Shown here: one piece after another, positions 1-6,896 of the stretch
Layout: each line of letters begins with the position of its first letter
Numbering within the stretch: the first letter of the stretch is position 1
Assembly: GCA_007129985.1 (NCBI GenBank)
Contig: SKUL01000098.1
Coordinates: forward strand, 1-13,860
Source of the DNA: Flavobacteriales bacterium
Lineage (GTDB): Bacteria > Bacteroidota > Bacteroidia > Flavobacteriales_D > SKUL01
Length of the DNA stretch: 13,860 nt
Direction of reading: 5' to 3'
The notes under the pieces: generated by a model
Told to the model about the DNA's origin: nothing
Databases searched by the model: none
Seen by the model: the letters and a program-made list of their open reading frames with translations, nothing else
Position numbers and translations under genes: made by a program

Positions 1-68
1 CCCACACCCGCCAGCACGAAAAGCACCAGCAATGCTATCAAAAACCACTTTTTGATTTTGCGCGCCAT
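1..68 (-). CDS. N-terminus of an unidentified membrane or secreted protein (partial)
   Basis: On the minus strand an ATG at 66-68 opens a frame that runs off the left edge after 22 complete codons. The visible peptide begins MARKIKKWFLIALL and continues as hydrophobic residues (VLFVLAG). This is a short basic head followed by about 15 hydrophobic residues, the form of a signal peptide or an N-terminal membrane anchor. The frame is closed upstream only by noncoding sequence, and the next gene to the right ends at 187, leaving 118 nt for a promoter. A weak -7-like box (CAACTTTG on the minus strand, 78-85) lies just upstream. No family can be assigned from so short a piece. AsmA-like and other single-anchor proteins begin this way, but so do many others. 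Confidence 0.55.
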   Translation of the reverse strand, partial: MARKIKKWFLIALLVLFVLAGV

Positions 69-186
69 GTCTGTTTCACAAAGTTGCTACCTATGCAGCG
101 GCTTCAGCAGGAAAAGCCCATTACTTTCCACCACTAACGTGTGAATAGGCCAATGTCGTGCCAAAGGGGCGTAATGTTTCTCAGGC
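69..186. other. Intergenic spacer between two minus-strand genes
   Basis: These 118 nt separate the stop of the small secreted protein gene from the start of the partial gene at the left edge. I see no strong GC hairpin with a T-run, so no convincing terminator. The only promoter-like element is a 7-of-8 match to the Bacteroidota -7 box (78-85, minus strand), without a good -33 box. Confidence 0.4.
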
Positions 187-675
187 TCAGAAAAGATATT
201 CGGCGGCTACGAGAATCATCACCGCTTCGAGCATCGAAACGGAGGGCAGCACGGTAACCACCGCGTCGAAAATGGCGGTTCCTTGTCCGTCGTAGATATG
301 ACTGCCTTTGTAGGTGAAGGCGAGGTCGAGCGAGTTTTCACTGTCGCCGTAATAGATATGCGGCCCGCGGATGGTGCACATCACATCGCTCAGAAAACGG
401 CTGTCGCCACGGTACACTTTCATGTCTTCGCGAAGGGTGTAGAGCACGTCAAAGGGAGAGGTGCTGCTGCCGTCGTAGATGCGCACCCCGTCGGAGGTCA
501 TGATGGCGTACGACATATCGGTGAACTCGCCTTCGATGAGCACGCCGTTCCAGATGTGGCCCACAATGCGCGAGGGGTCGGTGGTATTACCCTCGTAAAT
601 AAACGAGGGTTGCTGCGCCCGGGCGAAGGGTGCGAGGAGCAAAAAGAGAAGAAAAAATCCAATAGAACGTGCCAT
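187..675 (-). CDS. Small secreted repeat protein of unknown function
   Basis: This 162-residue protein begins with a clear signal peptide: MARSIGFFLLFLLL, then APFARA, with likely cleavage before QQ at residues 21-22. The mature part is a string of about six degenerate repeats of 19-22 residues. The best copies begin VRIYDGSS, KVYRGDSR, HIYYGDSE and HIYDGQGT, each followed 7-10 residues later by a D-hydrophobic-T strand. This pattern of short beta-strands with an I-Y-x-G turn suggests a beta-solenoid or beta-flower fold. I recall similar I-Y-x-G-x-S repeats in small uncharacterised bacterial proteins but cannot name the family with certainty. The end (residues about 145-162) is hydrophobic and ends in F. 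The start lies only 3 nt after the asd stop, so the gene is very probably cotranscribed with asd, although no functional link to lysine or threonine synthesis is evident. Confidence 0.75.
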   Translation of the reverse strand: MARSIGFFLLFLLLAPFARAQQPSFIYEGNTTDPSRIVGHIWNGVLIEGEFTDMSYAIMTSDGVRIYDGSSTSPFDVLYTLREDMKVYRGDSRFLSDVMCTIRGPHIYYGDSENSLDLAFTYKGSHIYDGQGTAIFDAVVTVLPSVSMLEAVMILVAAEYLF

Positions 676-678
676 GCA

Positions 679-1683
679 TTATGCGGGGTGGTTCAAGTTG
701 CCTGCAAATTCGGTGCAACATTCTGCAATCTGCACGGCATTGGTGGCGGCGCCCTTGCGGAGATTGTCGGCTACAATCCACATATTGAGGGCTCTGCTCT
801 GCGATTCATCCCTGCGAATACGTCCTACAAAAACTTCATCCTTTCCGCGAACCATCAGCGGCATGGGGTAGGTATTGATAAGCGGGTTGTCGCGCACTTC
901 AATACCCGGCGCGGCCGACAAGAGCGAGGCAATTTCGTTCACGTCGAAATCATTGTGCAGCTCCACGTTTACCGACATGCTGTGGCCGCCCATCACGGGC
1001 ACGCGCACGGCAGTGGCCGTAATGCCGATGTTCTGGTCGCCCAGAATTTTGCGCGTTTCGTTTACCAGCTTCAGCTCCTCGCGGGTGTAGCCGTTGTCTT
1101 CAAACACGTCGCAGTGCGGCAGGCAGTTGCGGTCAATGGGATAGGGATAGGCCATGGCGCCCTTGCGGTTGGCGCGCTCGTTTTCGAGTTGTTCCACAGC
1201 CGCTTTTCCGGTGCCTGTTACCGACTGATAGGTGCTGATGACCAATCGCTTGATGCCGTATCGCTGGTGCAGCGGCTGCAGGGCCACCACCATCTGAATG
1301 GTTGAGCAGTTGGGGTTGGCGATAATCCTGTCGGAAGCCTCGATAAGCTGCGCGTTGATTTCGGGCACCACGAGCTTCACGGCGGGGTCCATGCGCCATG
1401 CCGAGGAGTTGTCAATCACAATGGTTCCGGCCTTGGCAAAGCGCGGTGCCCACTCTCTGGACACGTCGCCACCGGCAGAGAACAAGGCCAAATCGGGCTC
1501 GGCGCGCAAGCCTTCTTCGAGGGTTACCACACGATGGGCTTCACCCCGAAAAACCACTTCACTACCGGCAGATTTTGCGCTGGCCACAGGAACCAGTTCG
1601 CTTACGGGAAAATTTCGCGACTCCAACACCTGAAGCATCTCCCTGCCTACCATACCCGTACATCCTACAACTGCTACTTTCAT
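679..1683 (-). CDS. asd: Aspartate-semialdehyde dehydrogenase
   Basis: This cytosolic enzyme reduces beta-aspartyl phosphate to aspartate semialdehyde with NADPH, the branch point toward lysine/diaminopimelate, threonine and methionine. The 334-residue product has the N-terminal nucleotide-binding loop GCTGMVG (residues 7-13), the SSAWRMDP segment (93-100), the catalytic cysteine C126 in NPNCSTIQ, and the active-site histidine H234 in RVPVMGGHS. Length and motif order match the family. An upstream in-frame start (1731) would add 16 residues before MKVAVVG, but the Rossmann strand normally begins at residue 2-3 and the extension would run over the promoter, so the ATG at 1683 was chosen. A -7 box TAATTTTG lies about 25 nt upstream. 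The next gene follows after 3 nt. Confidence 0.95.
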   Translation of the reverse strand: MKVAVVGCTGMVGREMLQVLESRNFPVSELVPVASAKSAGSEVVFRGEAHRVVTLEEGLRAEPDLALFSAGGDVSREWAPRFAKAGTIVIDNSSAWRMDPAVKLVVPEINAQLIEASDRIIANPNCSTIQMVVALQPLHQRYGIKRLVISTYQSVTGTGKAAVEQLENERANRKGAMAYPYPIDRNCLPHCDVFEDNGYTREELKLVNETRKILGDQNIGITATAVRVPVMGGHSMSVNVELHNDFDVNEIASLLSAAPGIEVRDNPLINTYPMPLMVRGKDEVFVGRIRRDESQSRALNMWIVADNLRKGAATNAVQIAECCTEFAGNLNHPA

Positions 1684-1697
1684 GGATTTGATAACAT

Positions 1698-1726
1698 TTT
1701 GTGGTCTCAAAATTACGGTATATTTA
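1698..1726 (+). promoter_or_regulatory. Putative promoter of the lamin-tail protein gene
   Basis: On the plus strand TTTG (1698-1701) is followed after 17 nt by TATATTTA (1719-1726), a 7-of-8 match to TAnnTTTG. The start would be near 1732, about 15 nt before the GTG start codon. It overlaps the asd promoter, so the two divergent promoters share the 63-nt gap. The spacing is shorter than the usual 19-21 nt, so this is tentative. Confidence 0.35.
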
Positions 1727-1737
1727 CTCACCCTAAA
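1708..1737 (-). promoter_or_regulatory. Putative asd promoter
   Basis: On the minus strand TAATTTTG (1708-1715) fully matches the Bacteroidota -7 consensus TAnnTTTG. A partial -33 box TTTA (1734-1737) lies 18 nt upstream. Transcription would start near 1702, giving a leader of about 20 nt before the asd ATG. The -33 match is weak. Confidence 0.5.
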
Positions 1738-1746
1738 TGACCGTTT

Positions 1747-4700
1747 GTGAGCCGGATTTGTTCATTGGTGATATTGTTGGCGACGCTGTTTTCGGCGCAC
1801 GCACTCAGGGCACAGGTTTTTGACGATTTTGAAGACGGTGATTTCACCCAAAACCCCACGTGGACGGGCGATGACGAGCTGTTTTCGGTGGTGCCCTACG
1901 AGCTGGACGAAAGTCTGCTGATGCTTCGGAGCAACAGCACAGGTGCCGCCACCTACTACCTGAGTACCCCAAGTTTTATCGTGTCGGAAACCTCGTGGGA
2001 GTTCTTTTTCAACCTGCGATTTTCGGTAACAGGCGCCAATTATATGGATGCCTGGCTGGTGACCGATGACGAAAACCTCAACAACGCGCAAAACGGCTAC
2101 TTTGTGCGCTTCGGACGAACCCAAAAAGACATCAGCTTTTGGCGACGAACAGACGGCTCGGACGACCTTCTCTTTGACGGGCCCGACAACCAGATTAACA
2201 GCTCAACCAACAACCCCTTTCAAATCCGCATTACGCGCAACGACGAGGGTTTGTGGCTGATTTGGGTGGACCAGGGTGCCACCGGAAACTTTGCGCTGCT
2301 GGGTGTGGTAAACGACGATACGCACACCTCCACCGTGGCTTTTGGATTTCGCATTGTGCAATCGGGTGCGGCGGGGCCTATTCAGAGCCACTGGATTAAC
2401 AACGTGAATGTGGCCGTATTGCCTCCGGACAACACCCCTCCCCAGGTTTTGCAAGCACTTGCGCCCGAGTCGAATCAGGTGATTCTTCAGTTCAACGAGC
2501 CGCTGGATCAGGCCACTGCCGAAAACGTGTCGAATTACTCCATCAACGATGGTATTGGCAACCCCAGCTCTGCCACGCTCGAACCCAACACGCTCACACA
2601 GGTAACGCTTGCGCTGGGCAATCCGCTCAACGACGGACAAACGTACACGCTCACGGTGAGCAACGTGGAAGACCTCGCCGGCAACAGCATGCCTCCGCAG
2701 GAAGTGGAGGTGCTCTTTTTCACCATTGCCGAGCCGGATTTTCGGGAAGTGGTGTTTAACGAGTTGATGGTGGACGAAAACCCGCCCGTGCAACTACCCG
2801 CCGCTGAGTTTATTGAGCTTTACAACACCACTACCGACAAGTTCTTCAATACCGATGGCTGGACCTACGTCAACGGAACCTCCGTGCGCGTGCTGGATGA
2901 AGCTATCATCCCTCCGGGTGGATTTCTCATTCTTTGTCGCTCAACCGATATTCCGCTGTTTGAACCCTTCGGGCCGGTGCTGGGGCTTAGCTCGTGGCCG
3001 GCACTCACCAACGCTGCCGACAGCCTCACACTTATCAGCGAGGGCGGAACCATCCTCGACATTGTGAGCTATACCATCGCCTGGTACCAGGACCCCGAAA
3101 AAAGCGGGGGCGGCTACACTTTGGAGCAAATCAACCCCTTTACCGAGTGCAGTGGTATGATGAACTGGCGCGCCACCGATGACCCTTCCGGCGGTACGCC
3201 CGGCGCGCAGAACTCCATTTTCGATACCACTCCCGATACCGACCCGCCCGTATTGGTGGATTTCAGCATCAACAATCCGCAAAGCATCACCTTCTTTTTC
3301 AACGAGGCACTCGACCCCGAAAGTCTCAACGATGCCACCTATACCATTGAGCCGCCCATTGAAATTGAGAGCGCCAACACCGGAGGAGATTTCAGCTTTA
3401 TCAACCTGCAACTAGCCGCTCCCATTGATACCGGTGTGTTTTACACCATCACCATTACGGGCGTTACCGACTGTCCGGGCAACCTCATCGCCGACCAAAA
3501 CAGCATTGAATTTCTGATTGGATTTATCCCCGGCCTGCACGAGGTGCTCATCAACGAAATCATGGCCGACCCCACCCCTGCCATTGGTTTGCCGCCGCAC
3601 GAATACATCGAGCTTTACAATCCTACCGACAAGATTTTTGACCTGAGTGATTGCCGCATTTCCACGGCGACTTTCCGGCCCAATACCTTTATCTACCCCG
3701 GCGAGCATCTGGTGCTGATTTCGCCCTCCAACGAAGGTGAATTTCCGAACATTGAGCCGCAGGCGGTGATGCAGAGCATGAGCACCACCTTCCTCACCAA
3801 CTCAGGCAGGGAGCTGTTTTTTGCCAATGGCGATGACGAATTGATTGACCGCGTGGAGTACAGCGACCAATGGTATCGCGACGCGGCAAAATCGGGCGGG
3901 GGCTGGAGCCTTGAGCGCATCAACCCCGAGGAACCATGCCGTGGGGGCGACAACTGGCGGGCTTCGGTGAATGTAAGCGGCGGAACCCCGGGCTTTGAAA
4001 ACTCTGTGCTCGACCTTACTCCCGACGATGTTGCGCCGAGGCTGGTGGCCATTCTCGTGCCCGATTCGGTGACGATTGAACTGGTTTTTGACAAGGTACT
4101 GGACGAGATTTCGGCGCTCACGGCCGGCTATGTGTTTACCCCCGATTTGACGCTGGCTTCCATCGAGCCGCTTTCTCCGGCCAATCTGCGCATTCGCCTC
4201 ACCTTTACCGAGCCGCTTGAGCCCAACCTTCGTCACGACGTGGAAATTCTGGGCCTTACGAGCTGCACAGGTATTGAATTTGAAAACAAGGACCCGGCCC
4301 ATTTCGGTATGCCTGCCGAGCCTACCAGCGGAAGCATGGTCATCAACGAGGTGCTCTTCAACACACGCGTGGGCGGCGCCACCTATGTGGAAATGTACAA
4401 CAACAGCGATGCGATTCTCGGCATCCGCGACTGGGAAATTGCCAATCTCGGCAACAACCAGTTCAGACTTATCACTCCTGAGGCCTACGTACTTTTTCCC
4501 GGTGAATACCTGGCCATCACCACCAACAAGAACAACGTAATTATCGAGTACCCTTTTGGCGACGCGAACCGCATTCTGCAAATTCCCAACATGCCCTCGC
4601 TCAACAACAGTGACGGGCAGGTGAGGTTGATTAACAACGAGGGCGAAGTGGTGGATGCCTTTGATTACGAAGCGAGCATGCACTTTCCACTCTTGCGCAA

Positions 4701-5157
4701 TGTGCGCGGTGTTTCGCTTGAGCGCATTGATTTTGACCGGCCCACCGACGACCGCACCAACTGGATGTCGGCCGCCGAAACCGTAAACTGGGGAACCCCC
4801 GGTGTTGAAAATTCGCAGTTTCAGCGCGCTGCCGACGACGACGGCGAGGTATGGCTTGACCCCGAAATCTTCTCGCCGGACAACGACGGTTTCAATGATG
4901 TGCTGAACATCAATTACCGCTTCAGCGAGACGGGCCTGGCGGGAAGCATCACCATTTACGATTCAGCGGGGCGCTTGCTGCGCAGATTGGTGCGCAATGA
5001 GCTGTTGGGCACCGAGGGTACCTTTTCGTGGGACGGCACCGGCGAGCAGGGTGAACGGGCGCGAATCGGAATTCACATCGTGTATTTTGAGGTGTACTCT
5101 ACCGATGGAATGGTGCGCGGCTACAAGCGAAGCTGCGTGGTTTCATCGCGCTTCTGA
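1747..5157 (+). CDS. Large secreted protein with three Ig-like/lamin-tail modules
   Basis: This 1136-residue protein starts at GTG 1747; a stop codon lies 9 nt upstream in frame and a signal peptide (MSRICSLVILL... ending ALRAQ, residues 1-23) follows at once. Residues 24-225 begin FDDFEDGDF and look like a beta-sandwich (LamG-like) domain. Three [Ig-like + lamin-tail] modules follow. SbsA-type Ig segments lie at about 228-328, 497-590 and 760-850, with VILQFNEPLD-type strands. Lamin-tail domains lie at about 334-492, 597-753 and 861-1022, beginning VVFNELM, VLINEIM and MVINEVL and closing with GTPG followed by x[NE]NS. Residues 1033-1136 begin FSPDNDGFND and contain IYDSAGRLLRRL and FSWDGTGEQGE, a FlgD-Ig-like/gliding-motility-type C-terminal domain often used for type IX secretion and surface attachment. 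It is probably extracellular. The function is unknown; an adhesive or structural role is inference. Its last 15 nt overlap the end of crtYcd on the other strand. Confidence 0.88.
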   Translation: MSRICSLVILLATLFSAHALRAQVFDDFEDGDFTQNPTWTGDDELFSVVPYELDESLLMLRSNSTGAATYYLSTPSFIVSETSWEFFFNLRFSVTGANYMDAWLVTDDENLNNAQNGYFVRFGRTQKDISFWRRTDGSDDLLFDGPDNQINSSTNNPFQIRITRNDEGLWLIWVDQGATGNFALLGVVNDDTHTSTVAFGFRIVQSGAAGPIQSHWINNVNVAVLPPDNTPPQVLQALAPESNQVILQFNEPLDQATAENVSNYSINDGIGNPSSATLEPNTLTQVTLALGNPLNDGQTYTLTVSNVEDLAGNSMPPQEVEVLFFTIAEPDFREVVFNELMVDENPPVQLPAAEFIELYNTTTDKFFNTDGWTYVNGTSVRVLDEAIIPPGGFLILCRSTDIPLFEPFGPVLGLSSWPALTNAADSLTLISEGGTILDIVSYTIAWYQDPEKSGGGYTLEQINPFTECSGMMNWRATDDPSGGTPGAQNSIFDTTPDTDPPVLVDFSINNPQSITFFFNEALDPESLNDATYTIEPPIEIESANTGGDFSFINLQLAAPIDTGVFYTITITGVTDCPGNLIADQNSIEFLIGFIPGLHEVLINEIMADPTPAIGLPPHEYIELYNPTDKIFDLSDCRISTATFRPNTFIYPGEHLVLISPSNEGEFPNIEPQAVMQSMSTTFLTNSGRELFFANGDDELIDRVEYSDQWYRDAAKSGGGWSLERINPEEPCRGGDNWRASVNVSGGTPGFENSVLDLTPDDVAPRLVAILVPDSVTIELVFDKVLDEISALTAGYVFTPDLTLASIEPLSPANLRIRLTFTEPLEPNLRHDVEILGLTSCTGIEFENKDPAHFGMPAEPTSGSMVINEVLFNTRVGGATYVEMYNNSDAILGIRDWEIANLGNNQFRLITPEAYVLFPGEYLAITTNKNNVIIEYPFGDANRILQIPNMPSLNNSDGQVRLINNEGEVVDAFDYEASMHFPLLRNVRGVSLERIDFDRPTDDRTNWMSAAETVNWGTPGVENSQFQRAADDDGEVWLDPEIFSPDNDGFNDVLNINYRFSETGLAGSITIYDSAGRLLRRLVRNELLGTEGTFSWDGTGEQGERARIGIHIVYFEVYSTDGMVRGYKRSCVVSSRF

Positions 5158-5853
5158 CCACGGCGATACACCTGCACGATTGCGAAACCACTCGTAAAGT
5201 GCGGTGGTCATCAAGAGCATCGAAAATCCGTACACCAAATCCTCAAAAGGAATGGTTAGTATGCGTGGGCCGATGATGTGCGCCTCGTTGTAGTACACCA
5301 CCATATTTCCGAAAAAAGAGCCCGTAAGCACACCATCCACAAGAACAAAGGGAACGAGGGTGATACCGAACATCAAGTAAAAACGCCCCAGCCATACCGG
5401 CCTCCACGCAACCCCCACCAACGCAAGAAGCAGGACAGCCGAAAACACACTCCACAATGTGTGCAAACGTCCGGGAAATTTAATCAACAGAACTACACAG
5501 AAAATGAGAAGTGCCCCGGTGATAAACGGCGCCGCTTTTCCCAGTAAATCCTTGCGGATAAAGTAATTCAGCACCTCGTACGAAAACAGGCACACATAGG
5601 GAATCACAAAAAAGAACAGGATTTCCTCGATGGGCAAGCCGAGAATCCTCCAGCCCAACAGATAATCGTCGTTAAAGCCCCATACGCCCCACCGTGTAAA
5701 AAACACATCCCACACGATAAACACCAGCGCCATGATCAGCATGGCCGGCAACAGCTGTGGCATTTTACCGATAAAGTGAATGTGTTTTTTCTCAAACGAG
5801 CGGATCACCGGCACCGCCAGCGAAAAGAGCAATACAAGGGCGTAGGTAAACAT
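5143..5853 (-). CDS. crtYcd: Lycopene beta-cyclase, fused CrtYcd type
   Basis: This 236-residue, strongly hydrophobic protein has about six or seven membrane segments and would cyclise the ends of lycopene to give beta-carotene. It shows two related halves. The first carries VWDVFFTRWGVWGF and LPIEEILFFF (E76, E77). The second carries LVDGVLTGSFFG and IPFEDLVYGF (E204, D205). These are the repeated P-x-E-[ED] motifs of the CrtYc and CrtYd subunits, which are separate proteins in many actinobacteria and fused here, as in archaea and Bacteroidota. It is unrelated to the flavin-dependent CrtY/CrtL cyclases. ATG at 5853 lies 6 nt after the crtZ stop, making it the last gene of the pigment operon. 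Its 3' end runs into the convergent lamin-tail gene. Cyclase versus cyclase-like elongase cannot be fully separated by eye, but the crtZ neighbour favours beta-cyclase. Confidence 0.87.
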   Translation of the reverse strand: MFTYALVLLFSLAVPVIRSFEKKHIHFIGKMPQLLPAMLIMALVFIVWDVFFTRWGVWGFNDDYLLGWRILGLPIEEILFFFVIPYVCLFSYEVLNYFIRKDLLGKAAPFITGALLIFCVVLLIKFPGRLHTLWSVFSAVLLLALVGVAWRPVWLGRFYLMFGITLVPFVLVDGVLTGSFFGNMVVYYNEAHIIGPRILTIPFEDLVYGFSMLLMTTALYEWFRNRAGVSPWSEAR

Positions 5854-5859
5854 GAGCCA

Positions 5860-6336
5860 CTAGCCCCGGGCCGTCTTTTGCTTGCGTTTGTATTTTAGGG
5901 CCTCGCTGAAAAACTTCCAGGGCACAATCAGCATCCCGAAGCACTCACCGTCTTCCTTGCCGAGCTTTTTGTGGTGCACCTTGTGGGCCTTTCGGATGGC
6001 GCGAAGATACACGTTGTCTGTACGGGTAAACCACTTGATGCGCTGATGAATAACAATCTCGTGGATAAAGGTGTAGGCCACGCCATACACGAGAATTCCC
6101 CAGCCAATGGCGCGCGATACCGGCGACTCGTACATGCTGCCCAACATCATCAGCAACCAGCTTGGAATGGCGAAAATCAGGAAGAAAATATCGTTCTTTT
6201 CAAAAGGCTTTTCGTCGCGCACGTGGTGGTCTTCGTGAAGCACCCACAAAAATCCGTGCATCACGTATTTGTGCATGGCCCAAGCCACAAACTCCATGAC
6301 CACAAAGGTTCCGATGACGATAAGGAAAAATTGCAC
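5860..6336 (-). CDS. crtZ: Beta-carotene 3-hydroxylase
   Basis: This is a membrane di-iron hydroxylase of the fatty acid hydroxylase/sterol desaturase superfamily. It adds 3-hydroxyl groups to the beta-ionone rings, turning beta-carotene into zeaxanthin via beta-cryptoxanthin. The 158 residues hold all four histidine clusters in the family order: H22-x4-H27 (HKYVMH), H34-x2-HH (HEDHH, 34-38), H92-x4-H97 (HEIVIH) and H118-x2-HH (HKVHH, 118-122). Hydrophobic segments lie at about 3-20, 50-66 and 76-92. The start is GTG at 6336; the next ATG (residue 14) would cut into the first membrane segment. It begins 22 nt after the SelL-like gene and ends 6 nt before crtYcd, so it is within the operon. 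Length is typical for CrtZ. Confidence 0.93.
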   Translation of the reverse strand: MQFFLIVIGTFVVMEFVAWAMHKYVMHGFLWVLHEDHHVRDEKPFEKNDIFFLIFAIPSWLLMMLGSMYESPVSRAIGWGILVYGVAYTFIHEIVIHQRIKWFTRTDNVYLRAIRKAHKVHHKKLGKEDGECFGMLIVPWKFFSEALKYKRKQKTARG

Positions 6337-6358
6337 GTGCTCGAATTTGGGAGCAAAG

Positions 6359-6853
6359 TTAGCAATTTAGTAGCTCACGATAGCGAGGTCGGTCTGAAGC
6401 GTAGCGGTGAATGAAACTTGAAATGACTTTGTTTTGGCGAAGCATAAACACGCCCGGCATTTGATAGGGGTCTGCGACGGGTTTTCCGATGAGGTGCCCT
6501 TTCAGCAAGCCGGCCACAAATCCGCGCCATATTACCTGCGGACCGAAAAGTTGCCACCACTTTCCTCGGTTGAGTCCGTACTCGCGATACAGCTCCTGTT
6601 CAGGGTCGGAGATATGCGAAACATCGCCCATCTCGTAGATGCTCAAAACCTCGTTGGCGTAGGATACCCGGCTCATGTGCACGAGCACAATCTTGATGTC
6701 TTTCCTGGCGGCCTCTTCTTTGATTTTGCTCAGTTCCACCAGCGACTCGCGGCAGAACGTGCACCCAAAGTGGCGCAAAAAAACGAGAAGCACTTGACCG
6801 CGCTGGCTCAGCTCCGATAGCTTCTCTCCTCTGTTTGTAATGGCGTCAATCAT
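6359..6853 (-). CDS. SelL-like peroxiredoxin-fold protein (AhpC/TSA_2 family)
   Basis: This 164-residue thioredoxin-fold protein has the signature FLRHFGCTFCRE near its N-terminus, giving a redox-active C31-x-x-C34 motif at the end of the first strand-helix unit. That arrangement and the overall length fit the AhpC/TSA_2 (SelL/PRXL2-like) family, whose members are predicted thiol-disulfide or peroxide-reducing enzymes but are poorly characterised. No signal peptide is present, so a cytoplasmic location is expected. A TTG at 6874 in the same frame would add seven residues (MFLLSEI), but ATG 6853 starts directly at MIDAITNRGE and is preferred. The gene sits between the photolyase (43-nt gap) and crtZ (22-nt gap), so it probably belongs to the light-stress operon, perhaps removing peroxides or keeping a partner reduced under photo-oxidative stress. 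The substrate is unknown. Confidence 0.8.
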   Translation of the reverse strand: MIDAITNRGEKLSELSQRGQVLLVFLRHFGCTFCRESLVELSKIKEEAARKDIKIVLVHMSRVSYANEVLSIYEMGDVSHISDPEQELYREYGLNRGKWWQLFGPQVIWRGFVAGLLKGHLIGKPVADPYQMPGVFMLRQNKVISSFIHRYASDRPRYRELLNC

Positions 6854-6896
6854 AATCTCTGACAGTAGAAACAATGCTTTGCGACAAAAGTTTCGG

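Noticed and set aside
283..1305. 340-codon open frame on the plus strand opposite asd and the small secreted protein gene
   Set aside because: It is antisense to two well-supported genes and rich in H, V, G and A, as expected for a mirror frame of a GC-biased gene; no domain is visible.
3802..4683. 293-codon minus-strand frame opposite the lamin-tail protein (also 2203-2793)
   Set aside because: The plus-strand protein is clearly domain-structured through this region; the antisense frames show no motif or signal peptide.
6854..6874. TTG start at 6874 for the SelL-like protein
   Set aside because: It adds only seven nonconserved residues; ATG 6853 begins directly at the expected first strand.
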